Origin: Pontibacter ramchanderi
Lineage (GTDB): Bacteria; Bacteroidota; Bacteroidia; Cytophagales; Hymenobacteraceae
NCBI RefSeq assembly: GCF_002846395.1
Contig: NZ_PJMU01000001.1
Location: forward strand, 496,001-560,000
Length of the DNA: 64,000 bases
Reading direction: 5' to 3'
The notes under the pieces are model-generated. The model was not told where the DNA came from. It made no database searches and saw nothing but the letters and a program-made list of their open reading frames with translations. Shown one piece after another: positions 1 through 6,886 of this stretch. Positions within the stretch are counted from its first letter, which is position 1. Each line of letters starts with the position of its first letter. The position numbers and the translations under genes are program-made.

Positions 1-277
1 CATTTGGTATTCCTTTGGAGCGGCCGTCCTTATGTCTATAGCCTTAAGGGCCTTCGACTTGCAAGGGTATTACTTAATGGACTTACTAGTGGGAGTACCT
101 GCTTTACTGGCGTTTGCCATTGCACCAGTAGGTTTGATTTATATTGTGAAGAGTTACCTTAAAAAGGAGAGTTATAAGAATCAGAAACTTTTATACCTGT
201 TCGGTATGCTATTCTTTAATCTTATTGTTGTTGCAATGGTTTTCGTGATCATTTCAGACATAAGTAAGCTATTCTAA
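1..277 (+). CDS. C-terminal part of an integral membrane protein (5' end outside window)
   Basis: The frame is open from base 2, so the gene begins before the window; the first in-window ATG (32) is probably internal. The visible part reads as about three hydrophobic segments separated by a short basic loop (KSYLKKESYKNQK), typical of a small polytopic inner-membrane protein. It ends with TAA 60 bases before gatB on the same strand. I do not recognise the family and no catalytic residues are visible. Confidence 0.6.
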   Translation, partial: IWYSFGAAVLMSIALRAFDLQGYYLMDLLVGVPALLAFAIAPVGLIYIVKSYLKKESYKNQKLLYLFGMLFFNLIVVAMVFVIISDISKLF

Positions 278-337
278 TAGCAGTAGCAAAGATAAATAGT
301 CATATTCATCAGGATAAGTATTCTTGCGATAAGCATC

Positions 338-1795
338 ATGGATAAAGAGATAAGAGACAAATACCAGGCAATCATCGGTCTGGAAGTACACGCCCAGCTG
401 TTGACGGAGAGCAAGGCCTATTCGTCGGACTCTACAGAGTATGGCGTGATGCCGAATACCAACCTAAGCGTGATCACACTGGGCCACCCGGGCACCTTGC
501 CGCGCATCAACAAAAGCGTGGTGGAGATGGCCGTGAAAATGGGTTTGGCAACGAACTGCGAGATTACCCGCTACAACATCTACGCCCGCAAGAACTACTT
601 TTACCCGGACCTTCCGAAGGGCTACCAGATCACGCAGGACAAAACACCTGTTTGTACGGCTGGTCACCTGGTGGTAAAAGACGCAGAAGGCAATGACAAG
701 CGCATTGGCATCACACGCATCCACATGGAAGAAGACGCGGGTAAGTCCATGCACCTGGCAGGCGAGACGGAAACGCTCATCGACCTGAACCGTGCTGGTG
801 TCCCTTTGATCGAGATCGTTTCGGAGCCGGACATCCGTGATTCGGAGGAAGCTTACAACTACCTGACGGAAATTCGCCGACTGGTGCGCTACCTCGAAAT
901 TTGCGACGGTAACATGGAAGAAGGCTCGCTGCGCTGTGACGCCAACATTTCGGTGATGCTGAAAGACTCTCCGCTTTGGGGTACCAAGGTGGAGGTGAAG
1001 AACATGAACTCGTTCCGCAACGTGCAGCGTGCCATCGAGCATGAAATAGAGCGCCAGATCATGGTGATCGAGAATGGCGGCAAGATCGATTCTGAGACAC
1101 GCAACTTCGACGCGAATACAGGCACAACAACAGCCATGCGCTCTAAGGAGACGCTCAACGACTATCGTTACTTCCCCGAGCCAGACCTGCCGCCATTGGT
1201 AATTGAACAGGAGTGGTTGGAGCGTATCAAAGCCACCATGCCGAGCCTGCCACAGGAGCTATACAAGCGCTTTACGCAGGAGTTTGGCTTGTCAGAGTAT
1301 GACGCAGGTGTATTGACCGACGCAAAAGAAATTGCGCTCTACTACGACGAGCTGTGTAAGCACACCAAGAATTATAAAGGTGCCGCCAACTGGGTAACGG
1401 GTCCTGTGAAGTCATACCTGAACGAACTGCAACTGCACATTAAGGACTTCCCGCTGCAGCCGCACGCCATTGCCGAGATCATCACGCTGGTGGACGAGAA
1501 CAAGGTAAGCCACTCTGTAGCTGCCAAGAAGATCTTCCCATACATGCTGGAAAACCCTGGTATACCGGCACACCAGGTAGCGGAGGAGCAGAACCTGCTG
1601 CAGGAATCTGATTCTGATGCACTAAAAGCGATCGTAGCTGAAGTACTTGCTGCCAATCCTCAAAAAGTGGAAGAGTACAAGGCTGGAAAGCAGTCGCTTA
1701 TTGGTATGTTCATGGGCGAGATCATGAAGAAAACCAAAGGCAAAGCCGACCCGAAAGCGGCAAACAATTTGTTGCAGGAAGGACTCAAAGCTTAA
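338..1795 (+). CDS. gatB: Aspartyl/glutamyl-tRNA amidotransferase subunit B
   Basis: GatB is the kinase/transferase subunit of the GatCAB complex. It activates misacylated Glu-tRNA(Gln) or Asp-tRNA(Asn) and transfers ammonia from GatA to form Gln-tRNA or Asn-tRNA. The 485-residue protein has the usual family length. It begins with the conserved IGLEVHAQL segment near residue 14, has the central DANISV and KNMNSF motifs of the catalytic cradle, and ends with a YqeY-like helical tail (FMGEIMKKTKGKADP) that binds the tRNA elbow. gatA and gatC are not in the window. The ATG at 338 fits the family start. Identification is firm. Confidence 0.97.
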   Translation: MDKEIRDKYQAIIGLEVHAQLLTESKAYSSDSTEYGVMPNTNLSVITLGHPGTLPRINKSVVEMAVKMGLATNCEITRYNIYARKNYFYPDLPKGYQITQDKTPVCTAGHLVVKDAEGNDKRIGITRIHMEEDAGKSMHLAGETETLIDLNRAGVPLIEIVSEPDIRDSEEAYNYLTEIRRLVRYLEICDGNMEEGSLRCDANISVMLKDSPLWGTKVEVKNMNSFRNVQRAIEHEIERQIMVIENGGKIDSETRNFDANTGTTTAMRSKETLNDYRYFPEPDLPPLVIEQEWLERIKATMPSLPQELYKRFTQEFGLSEYDAGVLTDAKEIALYYDELCKHTKNYKGAANWVTGPVKSYLNELQLHIKDFPLQPHAIAEIITLVDENKVSHSVAAKKIFPYMLENPGIPAHQVAEEQNLLQESDSDALKAIVAEVLAANPQKVEEYKAGKQSLIGMFMGEIMKKTKGKADPKAANNLLQEGLKA

Positions 1796-1812
1796 CTAGT
1801 TCGGACACAAGA

Positions 1813-1872
1813 TGTTTTGACAAAAGATGAAGGAGGCGCTTTCTTAAAGCTTCAACCAAAGATGTCAAAACA
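1813..1872. repeat. Inverted repeat TGTTTTGACA / TGTCAAAACA between gatB and the thioredoxin gene
   Basis: A perfect 10-base inverted repeat has arms at 1813-1822 and 1863-1872, separated by 40 bases. A smaller GGTTTTC/GAAAACC hairpin follows within the next 30 bases. It sits entirely in the 131-base gap. The spacing is long for a terminator, so it could be a pair of operator half-sites or part of the 5' leader of the next gene; function is unknown. Confidence 0.4.
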
Positions 1873-1926
1873 CAGGGTTTTCAGATTTTAATAGAAAACC
1901 TGACTTGATCCTTTGTCAAACAGTCA

Positions 1927-3048
1927 ATGAATAAACATATGAACCTAAAGAAGTATGTAGTACTGGCTTCAGCGGCTGCGCTTATGGCCAGTTGCCAGGG
2001 TAACAAATCCGCTACAAATGGCAGTGCTTATACCATTGAAGGAAGACTGCAGAACGCCACGCCAGGTCAGATTTTTCTGTTTGAACTAGGAGAGCAGCAG
2101 TTTATCGCCCGCGATACGGCTGATATTAGTCAGGATGGCACATTCACTTTTCAAGGGGAGGTTTCTGAACCTACTTTGTACCGACTTGGGCTTGACCAGC
2201 AGAATGCGATGATGATGGTTTTGGAGAATAAAGCTATTAAGGTGCAAGCCGATGCACGCGATCTGAACAGCACGGCTAAGTTCGAGAACTCAGAAGATTC
2301 AGAGCTTTTCCAGCAACTGAATAAAATGGTGACCGAGAACCGTCAGAAAGAAATGGCGCTGAGCGAGCAGTTTAACCGTGCCATGTCGGAAGGCAAAACC
2401 GAGGAAGCTGAAGGATATAGACAGCAGTATTTGAATCTGCAGAAAGATGTTAAGAGTTTTATCGCCAAACATCCAAACTCGATCGTTTCGGCTTTTGGTA
2501 CGCTGAGCCTTGTCAACCCGCAGCTGGACTTTGCCTTTGCTGATAGCATGCTCACGCTTTATACCCAGCACATACCGGAGTCAAGGTATACGAAAACACT
2601 GACGGAACGCCTCAGTTCGCTGCGCACAACCGCTATCGGCTCTGTGGCACCTGACTTTAAGCTTCCAACGCCAGAAGGAGGCGAGATTGCACTCTCTTCG
2701 CTCAAAGGCAAGTATGTGCTGATCGACTTCTGGGCCAGTTGGTGCGCTCCCTGCCGCAAAGAAAATCCGAATGTTGTGAAGATGTACAACAAGTACAAGG
2801 ATAAAGGCTTTGAGATTTTTGGGGTGTCGCTCGACCAGTCGCGTGAGAAGTGGTTGAAAGCAATTGCCGATGACAAACTGACCTGGCCGCAGGTATCCGA
2901 TCTGAAAGGTTGGGAAAGCGCCGCCGCTCAACTGTATCAGGTTGATGCGATCCCGCAAACCATCCTACTCGACAAGGAAGGTAAAATAATCGCAAAAGGG
3001 CTGAGAGGAGAGGAGTTGGAAGCTAAAATTGCATCGCTCGTAAACTAA
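1927..3048 (+). CDS. TlpA-like thioredoxin-fold lipoprotein with DUF4369-type N-terminal domain
   Basis: This is a predicted envelope thiol-disulfide oxidoreductase. A signal peptide ends in the lipobox ALMASC, so the protein is probably lipid-anchored facing the periplasm. The N-terminal half (about residues 35-230) resembles DUF4369, common in Bacteroidota; the C-terminal half is an AhpC/TlpA thioredoxin domain with WASWCAPC, the redox cysteines at about residues 273 and 276, and the cis-proline region DAIPQT. The 373-residue length is normal for this architecture. A second ATG at 1939 gives a more typical signal peptide and may be the real start. The substrate cannot be told; cytochrome maturation or general disulfide reduction are the known roles of relatives. 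Confidence 0.9.
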   Translation: MNKHMNLKKYVVLASAAALMASCQGNKSATNGSAYTIEGRLQNATPGQIFLFELGEQQFIARDTADISQDGTFTFQGEVSEPTLYRLGLDQQNAMMMVLENKAIKVQADARDLNSTAKFENSEDSELFQQLNKMVTENRQKEMALSEQFNRAMSEGKTEEAEGYRQQYLNLQKDVKSFIAKHPNSIVSAFGTLSLVNPQLDFAFADSMLTLYTQHIPESRYTKTLTERLSSLRTTAIGSVAPDFKLPTPEGGEIALSSLKGKYVLIDFWASWCAPCRKENPNVVKMYNKYKDKGFEIFGVSLDQSREKWLKAIADDKLTWPQVSDLKGWESAAAQLYQVDAIPQTILLDKEGKIIAKGLRGEELEAKIASLVN

Positions 3049-3073
3049 GGTTTATTTTAAGCAATTGAAATAA

Positions 3074-3104
3074 GAAAAGCCCCTCCTGATCGGAGGGGCT
3101 TTTC
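3074..3104. terminator. Intrinsic terminator, probably bidirectional
   Basis: A perfect 13-base stem, GAAAAGCCCCTCC pairing with GGAGGGGCTTTTC, flanks a 5-base loop. The A-rich start and T-rich end make it usable from both strands, which fits its place between the convergent thioredoxin-lipoprotein gene and the gene at 3191-3835. Confidence 0.9.
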
Positions 3105-3190
3105 ATTTATAGATCAACTCTGAATCAAAGATACTTTGTGCGGTACATACCTATAAAAACAAGGTACTTAGACATTAGGTATAGCACTTT

Positions 3191-3835
3191 CTATTTCTTA
3201 AATACACGCTGCAGGGCACCCCACAGCAATTTCTTCTGGTCCTTATCTCCGTCTAGCACGGCCAGAGACTGCGAGAAAACCACAGGCACATTACCCACCA
3301 GCACGGGATTGTAGAGCGTGAACTTTTCGTGTGGCAGCTCTGTGTCCAGTCGGCTGGCAAAACTCAGAATGTAGTTTGTGCGGTGTGTGGCGGAAAGTGT
3401 TTCAAACTTAGTAGTCGCACCCGAAACATTATTTACGAAGGCCACATCAGCAGGGCCAAAACCGATCGCAGCCAGAATCTTGATCAGGAATTCGGACTGA
3501 GGCAGCGCTTTGAACGCGGTGCCCGGTAAAGTAACCAGCACGACCAGGCCCTTGCGGTTCTCACCGATCACTTCAAATGTCTTCGGTTCCGCTACTTTTT
3601 CAACTTTCGGCAATTTAGGTATAGCGGCTGCAGTTGGGGCAGACCGGTTGTCAGCTACAACAGGCGTTTCATGCGTATCCGGAACAACAACAGGTATAGC
3701 AGTTTCTTCTGCCACCGGCGCAGGTATAGCAGCACTAACCTCACCGAAGTTTTCTTCGGGAATCAAGTAAAGCGTCTCCGGCAAAAAGTGGCGGAGAAAA
3801 TCGCTGTTCAGTTCTTCTGGGGTCAGTGCTGTCAT
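3191..3835 (-). CDS. Unknown conserved-looking protein with a possible DNA polymerase III psi-like fold
   Basis: I do not recognise this 214-residue protein with certainty. It has an N-terminal segment (residues 1-30, LTPEELNSDFLRHFLPETLYLIPEE), a low-complexity Ala/Pro/Val linker (about 30-75), and a C-terminal alpha/beta domain of about 125 residues. That domain has a strand LVVLVTLPG, a helix FLIKILAAIGF and an end region VVFSQSLAVLDGDKDQKKLLWGALQRVF. The order strand, helix, 'save the name of the answer', Lxx-LWxxLQ helix recalls the psi subunit (HolD), but this is only a fold-level impression. The gene lies 14 bases downstream of the thioesterase gene on the same strand and probably shares its promoter. 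The linker uses the ATA codon within CTATACCT three times. Confidence 0.6.
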   Translation of the reverse strand: MTALTPEELNSDFLRHFLPETLYLIPEENFGEVSAAIPAPVAEETAIPVVVPDTHETPVVADNRSAPTAAAIPKLPKVEKVAEPKTFEVIGENRKGLVVLVTLPGTAFKALPQSEFLIKILAAIGFGPADVAFVNNVSGATTKFETLSATHRTNYILSFASRLDTELPHEKFTLYNPVLVGNVPVVFSQSLAVLDGDKDQKKLLWGALQRVFKK

Positions 3836-3849
3836 TCGTTTAGGTAAGC

Positions 3850-4380
3850 TTATTCCTGATCTTCCTTTAGATCAAAGATGGAGCGCAATTCATTGGCTTC
3901 ACTCGGTTTCATACGTCCTGCCAACACCAAGCGCAACTGTCGGCGGCGCAGCGCACCATCGTACAACCTGATCTCCTCCTCTGTTTCCGGCACGGCCTCC
4001 GGCACATCAATCGCCTTGCCGGACTGGTCTACAGCTACAAACGTGAAGAAGGCTTGGTTCGACATGACTTTCTTACCGGATGGGATATCTTCGGCATACA
4101 CCACAATGTGCACTTCCATAGAAGAAGAAAAGGCACGCGTAACTTTGGCCTCCAAGGTGACTACGTTTCCTAGCTTGATGCTCTCTGCGAACGAAACGTT
4201 GTCTACTGAAGCGGTTACCACAATGCGGTTGGAGTGCTTCTGAGCGGCGATGGCCGACACAATATCCATCCAGTGCATCATTTTGCCGCCCATCAGGTTG
4301 TGCAGGGTGTTGGTATCGTTCGGCAATACCAATTCGGTCATGATCACGTAGGATTCGCTTACTTTTTTCTGTTTACGCAT
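3850..4380 (-). CDS. Acyl-CoA thioesterase, hot-dog fold (YciA/ACOT type)
   Basis: It is predicted to hydrolyse acyl-CoA thioesters to free acid and CoA in the cytoplasm. The 176-residue protein has one hot-dog domain, with the helix segment NTLHNLMGGKMMHWMDIVSAIAA carrying the catalytic Asp of this family (residue about 39). Next come the VTASVDNVSF and LGNVVTLEAKV strands typical of the YciA/BACH group. The first gene of a two-gene minus-strand operon, it has a good Bacteroidota promoter 23 bases upstream of its ATG. Chain-length preference cannot be read from sequence. Confidence 0.9.
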   Translation of the reverse strand: MRKQKKVSESYVIMTELVLPNDTNTLHNLMGGKMMHWMDIVSAIAAQKHSNRIVVTASVDNVSFAESIKLGNVVTLEAKVTRAFSSSMEVHIVVYAEDIPSGKKVMSNQAFFTFVAVDQSGKAIDVPEAVPETEEEIRLYDGALRRRQLRLVLAGRMKPSEANELRSIFDLKEDQE

Positions 4381-4402
4381 GTGAGTTCTATAAATTCTGT
4401 CG

Positions 4403-4431
4403 CAAAGATAGGAGACAGGAGCGCAAACAAA
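4403..4431 (-). promoter_or_regulatory. Bacteroidota-type promoter for the thioesterase operon
   Basis: Read on the minus strand there is TTTG (4428-4431), a 17-base spacer, then TATCTTTG (4403-4410), a perfect match to the -33/-7 consensus TTTG-N17..23-TAnnTTTG of Bacteroidota housekeeping sigma. It ends 22 bases before the start codon at 4380. Confidence 0.7.
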
Positions 4432-4466
4432 AAGCTGCGTATCAATTTAGCTGGTTTTATGCTGTC

Positions 4467-5129
4467 TTATAATGAGGACTTGTCCCAACCTGATTTACCA
4501 AGCAGAGGCACAAACTTAAAGTCAGCGAACTCTTCCTGCGTGAACTCGCTTTCGGAGGTGCGGGTAATGCGCAACATTTTCTGACTCGATTCACCACCGA
4601 CCGGAATTACCAGTATGCCACCGATGTTGAGTTGGCTCACAAGTGTTTTAGGTATACCGGGGGCACCGGCCGTCACGATGATCTTGTCAAAAGGCGCGTG
4701 TGCCGGCAGCCCTTGCGAGCCATCGCCATGGAAGGTGTGGGGAAATAACCCGTAGGTTCTGAAGAACTTCACGGCCTTGTCGTAAAGTGGCTTGTTGTAT
4801 TCGATAGTATATACTTTAGGCGTGATCTGCAGCAATACGCAACACTGATAACCCGAGCCGGTGCCGATCTCCAGCACTTTGTCTGTGGGTTGCAGCCTCA
4901 ATAATTCGGTTTGAAAGGCAACGGTGTAGGGTTGAGAAATGGTTTGTCCTTCACCGATTGGGAAGGCTTTGTCCTGGTAAGCCTGCTCCAGAAAGGCTTT
5001 CTCAAAAAAGAAGTGCCGGGGTACTGTTTCGATTGCCGCCAACACCCGTTCATCGCGTATACCTTTGTCTCTCAACTGTTTTACCAAGGCGCGGCGCATG
5101 CCTTTGTGTTTGTACAAATCTGTCTGCAT
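4467..5129 (-). CDS. pcm: Protein-L-isoaspartate O-methyltransferase
   Basis: The enzyme repairs isoaspartyl residues by transferring a methyl group from S-adenosylmethionine. The 220-residue protein shows the N-terminal family signature VPRHFFF and GEGQTISQPYTVA around residues 36-67. The SAM-binding motif VLEIGTGSGYQ follows near residue 85, and a post-II segment IIVTAGAPGIPKTLVSQL after that. Length is normal. It stands alone, divergent from the riboflavin synthase gene, with a 229-base intergenic region between. Identification is firm. Confidence 0.96.
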   Translation of the reverse strand: MQTDLYKHKGMRRALVKQLRDKGIRDERVLAAIETVPRHFFFEKAFLEQAYQDKAFPIGEGQTISQPYTVAFQTELLRLQPTDKVLEIGTGSGYQCCVLLQITPKVYTIEYNKPLYDKAVKFFRTYGLFPHTFHGDGSQGLPAHAPFDKIIVTAGAPGIPKTLVSQLNIGGILVIPVGGESSQKMLRITRTSESEFTQEEFADFKFVPLLGKSGWDKSSL

Positions 5130-5328
5130 TTCCCTTTGAGTCTGAATACTTTCAAATATTACACGAGCTGTTCTGATACAGGTTTAGGCCTACAGGGGGC
5201 CCATCGCAAAGCTCGTGTATGCGAAAATAAGCATACCTGCCCAGAGTTACCTAACCCGATCGCATAATAATCTCTTCCATCGTGCCGATTTCCCTCGGCG
5301 TGACCGTGTTTTTGAGCTAAATCGTAGC

Positions 5329-5336
5329 TAATTTTG
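5329..5336 (+). promoter_or_regulatory. -7 promoter element TAATTTTG upstream of the riboflavin synthase gene
   Basis: TAATTTTG matches TAnnTTTG exactly and lies 22 bases before the ATG at 5359, leaving a short leader. A TTTG at 5311-5314 is only 14 bases away, shorter than the usual 17-23, so the -33 partner is uncertain. No FMN riboswitch is visible in the leader. Confidence 0.6.
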
Positions 5337-5358
5337 TATACAAACAATTCCAGACGAC

Positions 5359-5946
5359 ATGTTTACAGGTATAATAGAAGGTATGGGCCAGGTACAGGCC
5401 ATTTCGGAAGAGGGCACGAACAAGCATTTCACTTTGTCGGCCCCATTCACGCATGAGCTGCAGATCGACCAGAGCGTGGCCCACAACGGCATTTGCCTGA
5501 CCGTCGTGAACATCGCTGAGAATTATTATACCGTAACAGCCATTGACGAAACACTTCAAAAAACTAACCTCAACAGCCTGCAAGTTGGGGACAAAGTGAA
5601 CCTGGAGCGCTGCATGACGGCAAACGGACGTTTTGACGGGCACATTGTGCAAGGGCATGTGGATCAGGTGGCGGTTTGCGAGTCTGTAGAAGACCAAAAT
5701 GGAAGTTGGCTCTTTACCTTCCGCTACGACCCGACTTTAGGAAATGTAACCGTGGAGAAGGGTTCTGTTACTGTCAATGGGATTAGCCTGACGGTTGTGA
5801 ACTCCAAAGAGGATCGTTTTTCTGTAGCAATCATCCCGTACACTTATGAGCATACCAACCTGCACCAGGTGAAACCGGGTTCTACGGTCAACCTGGAGTT
5901 TGATATCATCGGGAAGTATGTTGCTAGGTTGCTTGGGAAAGCTTAA
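5359..5946 (+). CDS. ribE: Riboflavin synthase, alpha chain
   Basis: The enzyme dismutates two molecules of 6,7-dimethyl-8-ribityllumazine to riboflavin and an amino-pyrimidinedione, the last step of riboflavin synthesis. The 195-residue protein opens with MFTGIIEGMG. It has two tandem lumazine-binding repeats: residues about 1-96 with VAHNGICLTV, and about 97-190 with VTVNGISLTVV. The linking motif is GRFDGHIVQGHVD. The gene is convergent with the DUF4249 gene, the two stops lying only 3 bases apart, and no terminator is visible there. The symbol ribE follows E. coli use; other species call it ribC or ribB. Confidence 0.97.
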   Translation: MFTGIIEGMGQVQAISEEGTNKHFTLSAPFTHELQIDQSVAHNGICLTVVNIAENYYTVTAIDETLQKTNLNSLQVGDKVNLERCMTANGRFDGHIVQGHVDQVAVCESVEDQNGSWLFTFRYDPTLGNVTVEKGSVTVNGISLTVVNSKEDRFSVAIIPYTYEHTNLHQVKPGSTVNLEFDIIGKYVARLLGKA

Positions 5947-5949
5947 CCG

Positions 5950-6882
5950 TTACTCCACTACAATCCGGTGATAGGTAACGCCGTAGCCGCCCCATATACC
6001 CAATCCGCCGTTAATATTTGACCGCGTCGTGTTGGGCGACCCGATTGGGGACCCGTTGTTGTTGCGCTCATTCTCCAGGGTATACCAAAAACGATAATGA
6101 GACAGATCGACCGCAGCCCAGCGCACCACGATCGTATCGCCTTTACCGAAATAGCTGTAGGTGTCCAGATCTACTTCTTGCCCGCGTGGTTCGCCCCGGT
6201 CCAGCGGGAAACTCAGGCTACGCACACCGTTAATCAATTCGTCGTTAAATACAGAGGTAAAGTAACCTGGGTAGAAAGGCTCACTGTTGCGCTTGGTGAA
6301 ATAACGGATACTGTTACCCAATGTGTCGGGATCCTGGTAGCGATAAAAGAGTGTAAACAGACTGTCCTGCTTAGGGTCAGGATGTAGCTGCAGAAAGAGT
6401 TCTTGAAGCGGATTTAGTTGGGGAATTGTCGTGGAGGAGGTAAGCACTTTGCCTTCGTGGCTGATGCGCAACTGGTAACTTCTACCGACTTCGCCCTTCA
6501 ACTCTTCGGAAGTATAGACATAAAAAACAAACTTACTGCCGCCAGTCAGTTGTGCCTCAGGTATAGCATACTGCTCCGACACCACCCGGCGCAGCTCAGG
6601 CCAGAAGGCAGCGGCAGGCAATTCTTTCAAGGTATAGCTTTTCCCACCTGAGCTCACCACTACCTGCGCGCCATGCACAAAACTACCTTCCAGATCAGCA
6701 GGCGAAAACCCCGCGAAAACAGGCATGCTGCGTGTGAGTACAACTACAGGAGGCGCATCTTGCTCTATATGCCCTTCTACCACCAGTTGCTCCTCGCCAG
6801 CAGGTATATCAAGGGTCAAATTCTCTTCGCAGGCGAGGAGGGAAGAAATGATCCATAACAGAAGCCAGATTCTGATTTTCAT
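5950..6882 (-). CDS. DUF4249 outer-membrane-associated lipoprotein
   Basis: A 310-residue lipoprotein: a short signal peptide ends in SSLLAC, followed by the beta-rich DUF4249 region (LVVEGHIEQDAPPVVVLTRS near residues 34-53, then VGRSYQLRISHEGKVLTSSTTIP near 132-154). In Bacteroidota, DUF4249 genes regularly lie directly downstream of TonB-dependent receptors, and here the start is 4 bases after the receptor stop. By analogy with SusD-type partners it may form a surface lid or ligand-binding partner for that receptor, but this is inference and the ligand is unknown. Last gene of a four-gene minus-strand operon. Confidence 0.88.
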   Translation of the reverse strand: MKIRIWLLLWIISSLLACEENLTLDIPAGEEQLVVEGHIEQDAPPVVVLTRSMPVFAGFSPADLEGSFVHGAQVVVSSGGKSYTLKELPAAAFWPELRRVVSEQYAIPEAQLTGGSKFVFYVYTSEELKGEVGRSYQLRISHEGKVLTSSTTIPQLNPLQELFLQLHPDPKQDSLFTLFYRYQDPDTLGNSIRYFTKRNSEPFYPGYFTSVFNDELINGVRSLSFPLDRGEPRGQEVDLDTYSYFGKGDTIVVRWAAVDLSHYRFWYTLENERNNNGSPIGSPNTTRSNINGGLGIWGGYGVTYHRIVVE

Positions 6883-6886
6883 AAAC

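Noticed and set aside
464-1042. Minus-strand open frame of 192 codons inside gatB
   Set aside because: Composition is that of antisense GatB codons; no family resemblance and gatB is certain.
1911-1920. ATCCTTTGTCAA shared by 1909-1920 and 11036-11047 as a promoter element
   Set aside because: It has CTTTG but not the TA of TAnnTTTG; two occurrences are too few to call a motif.
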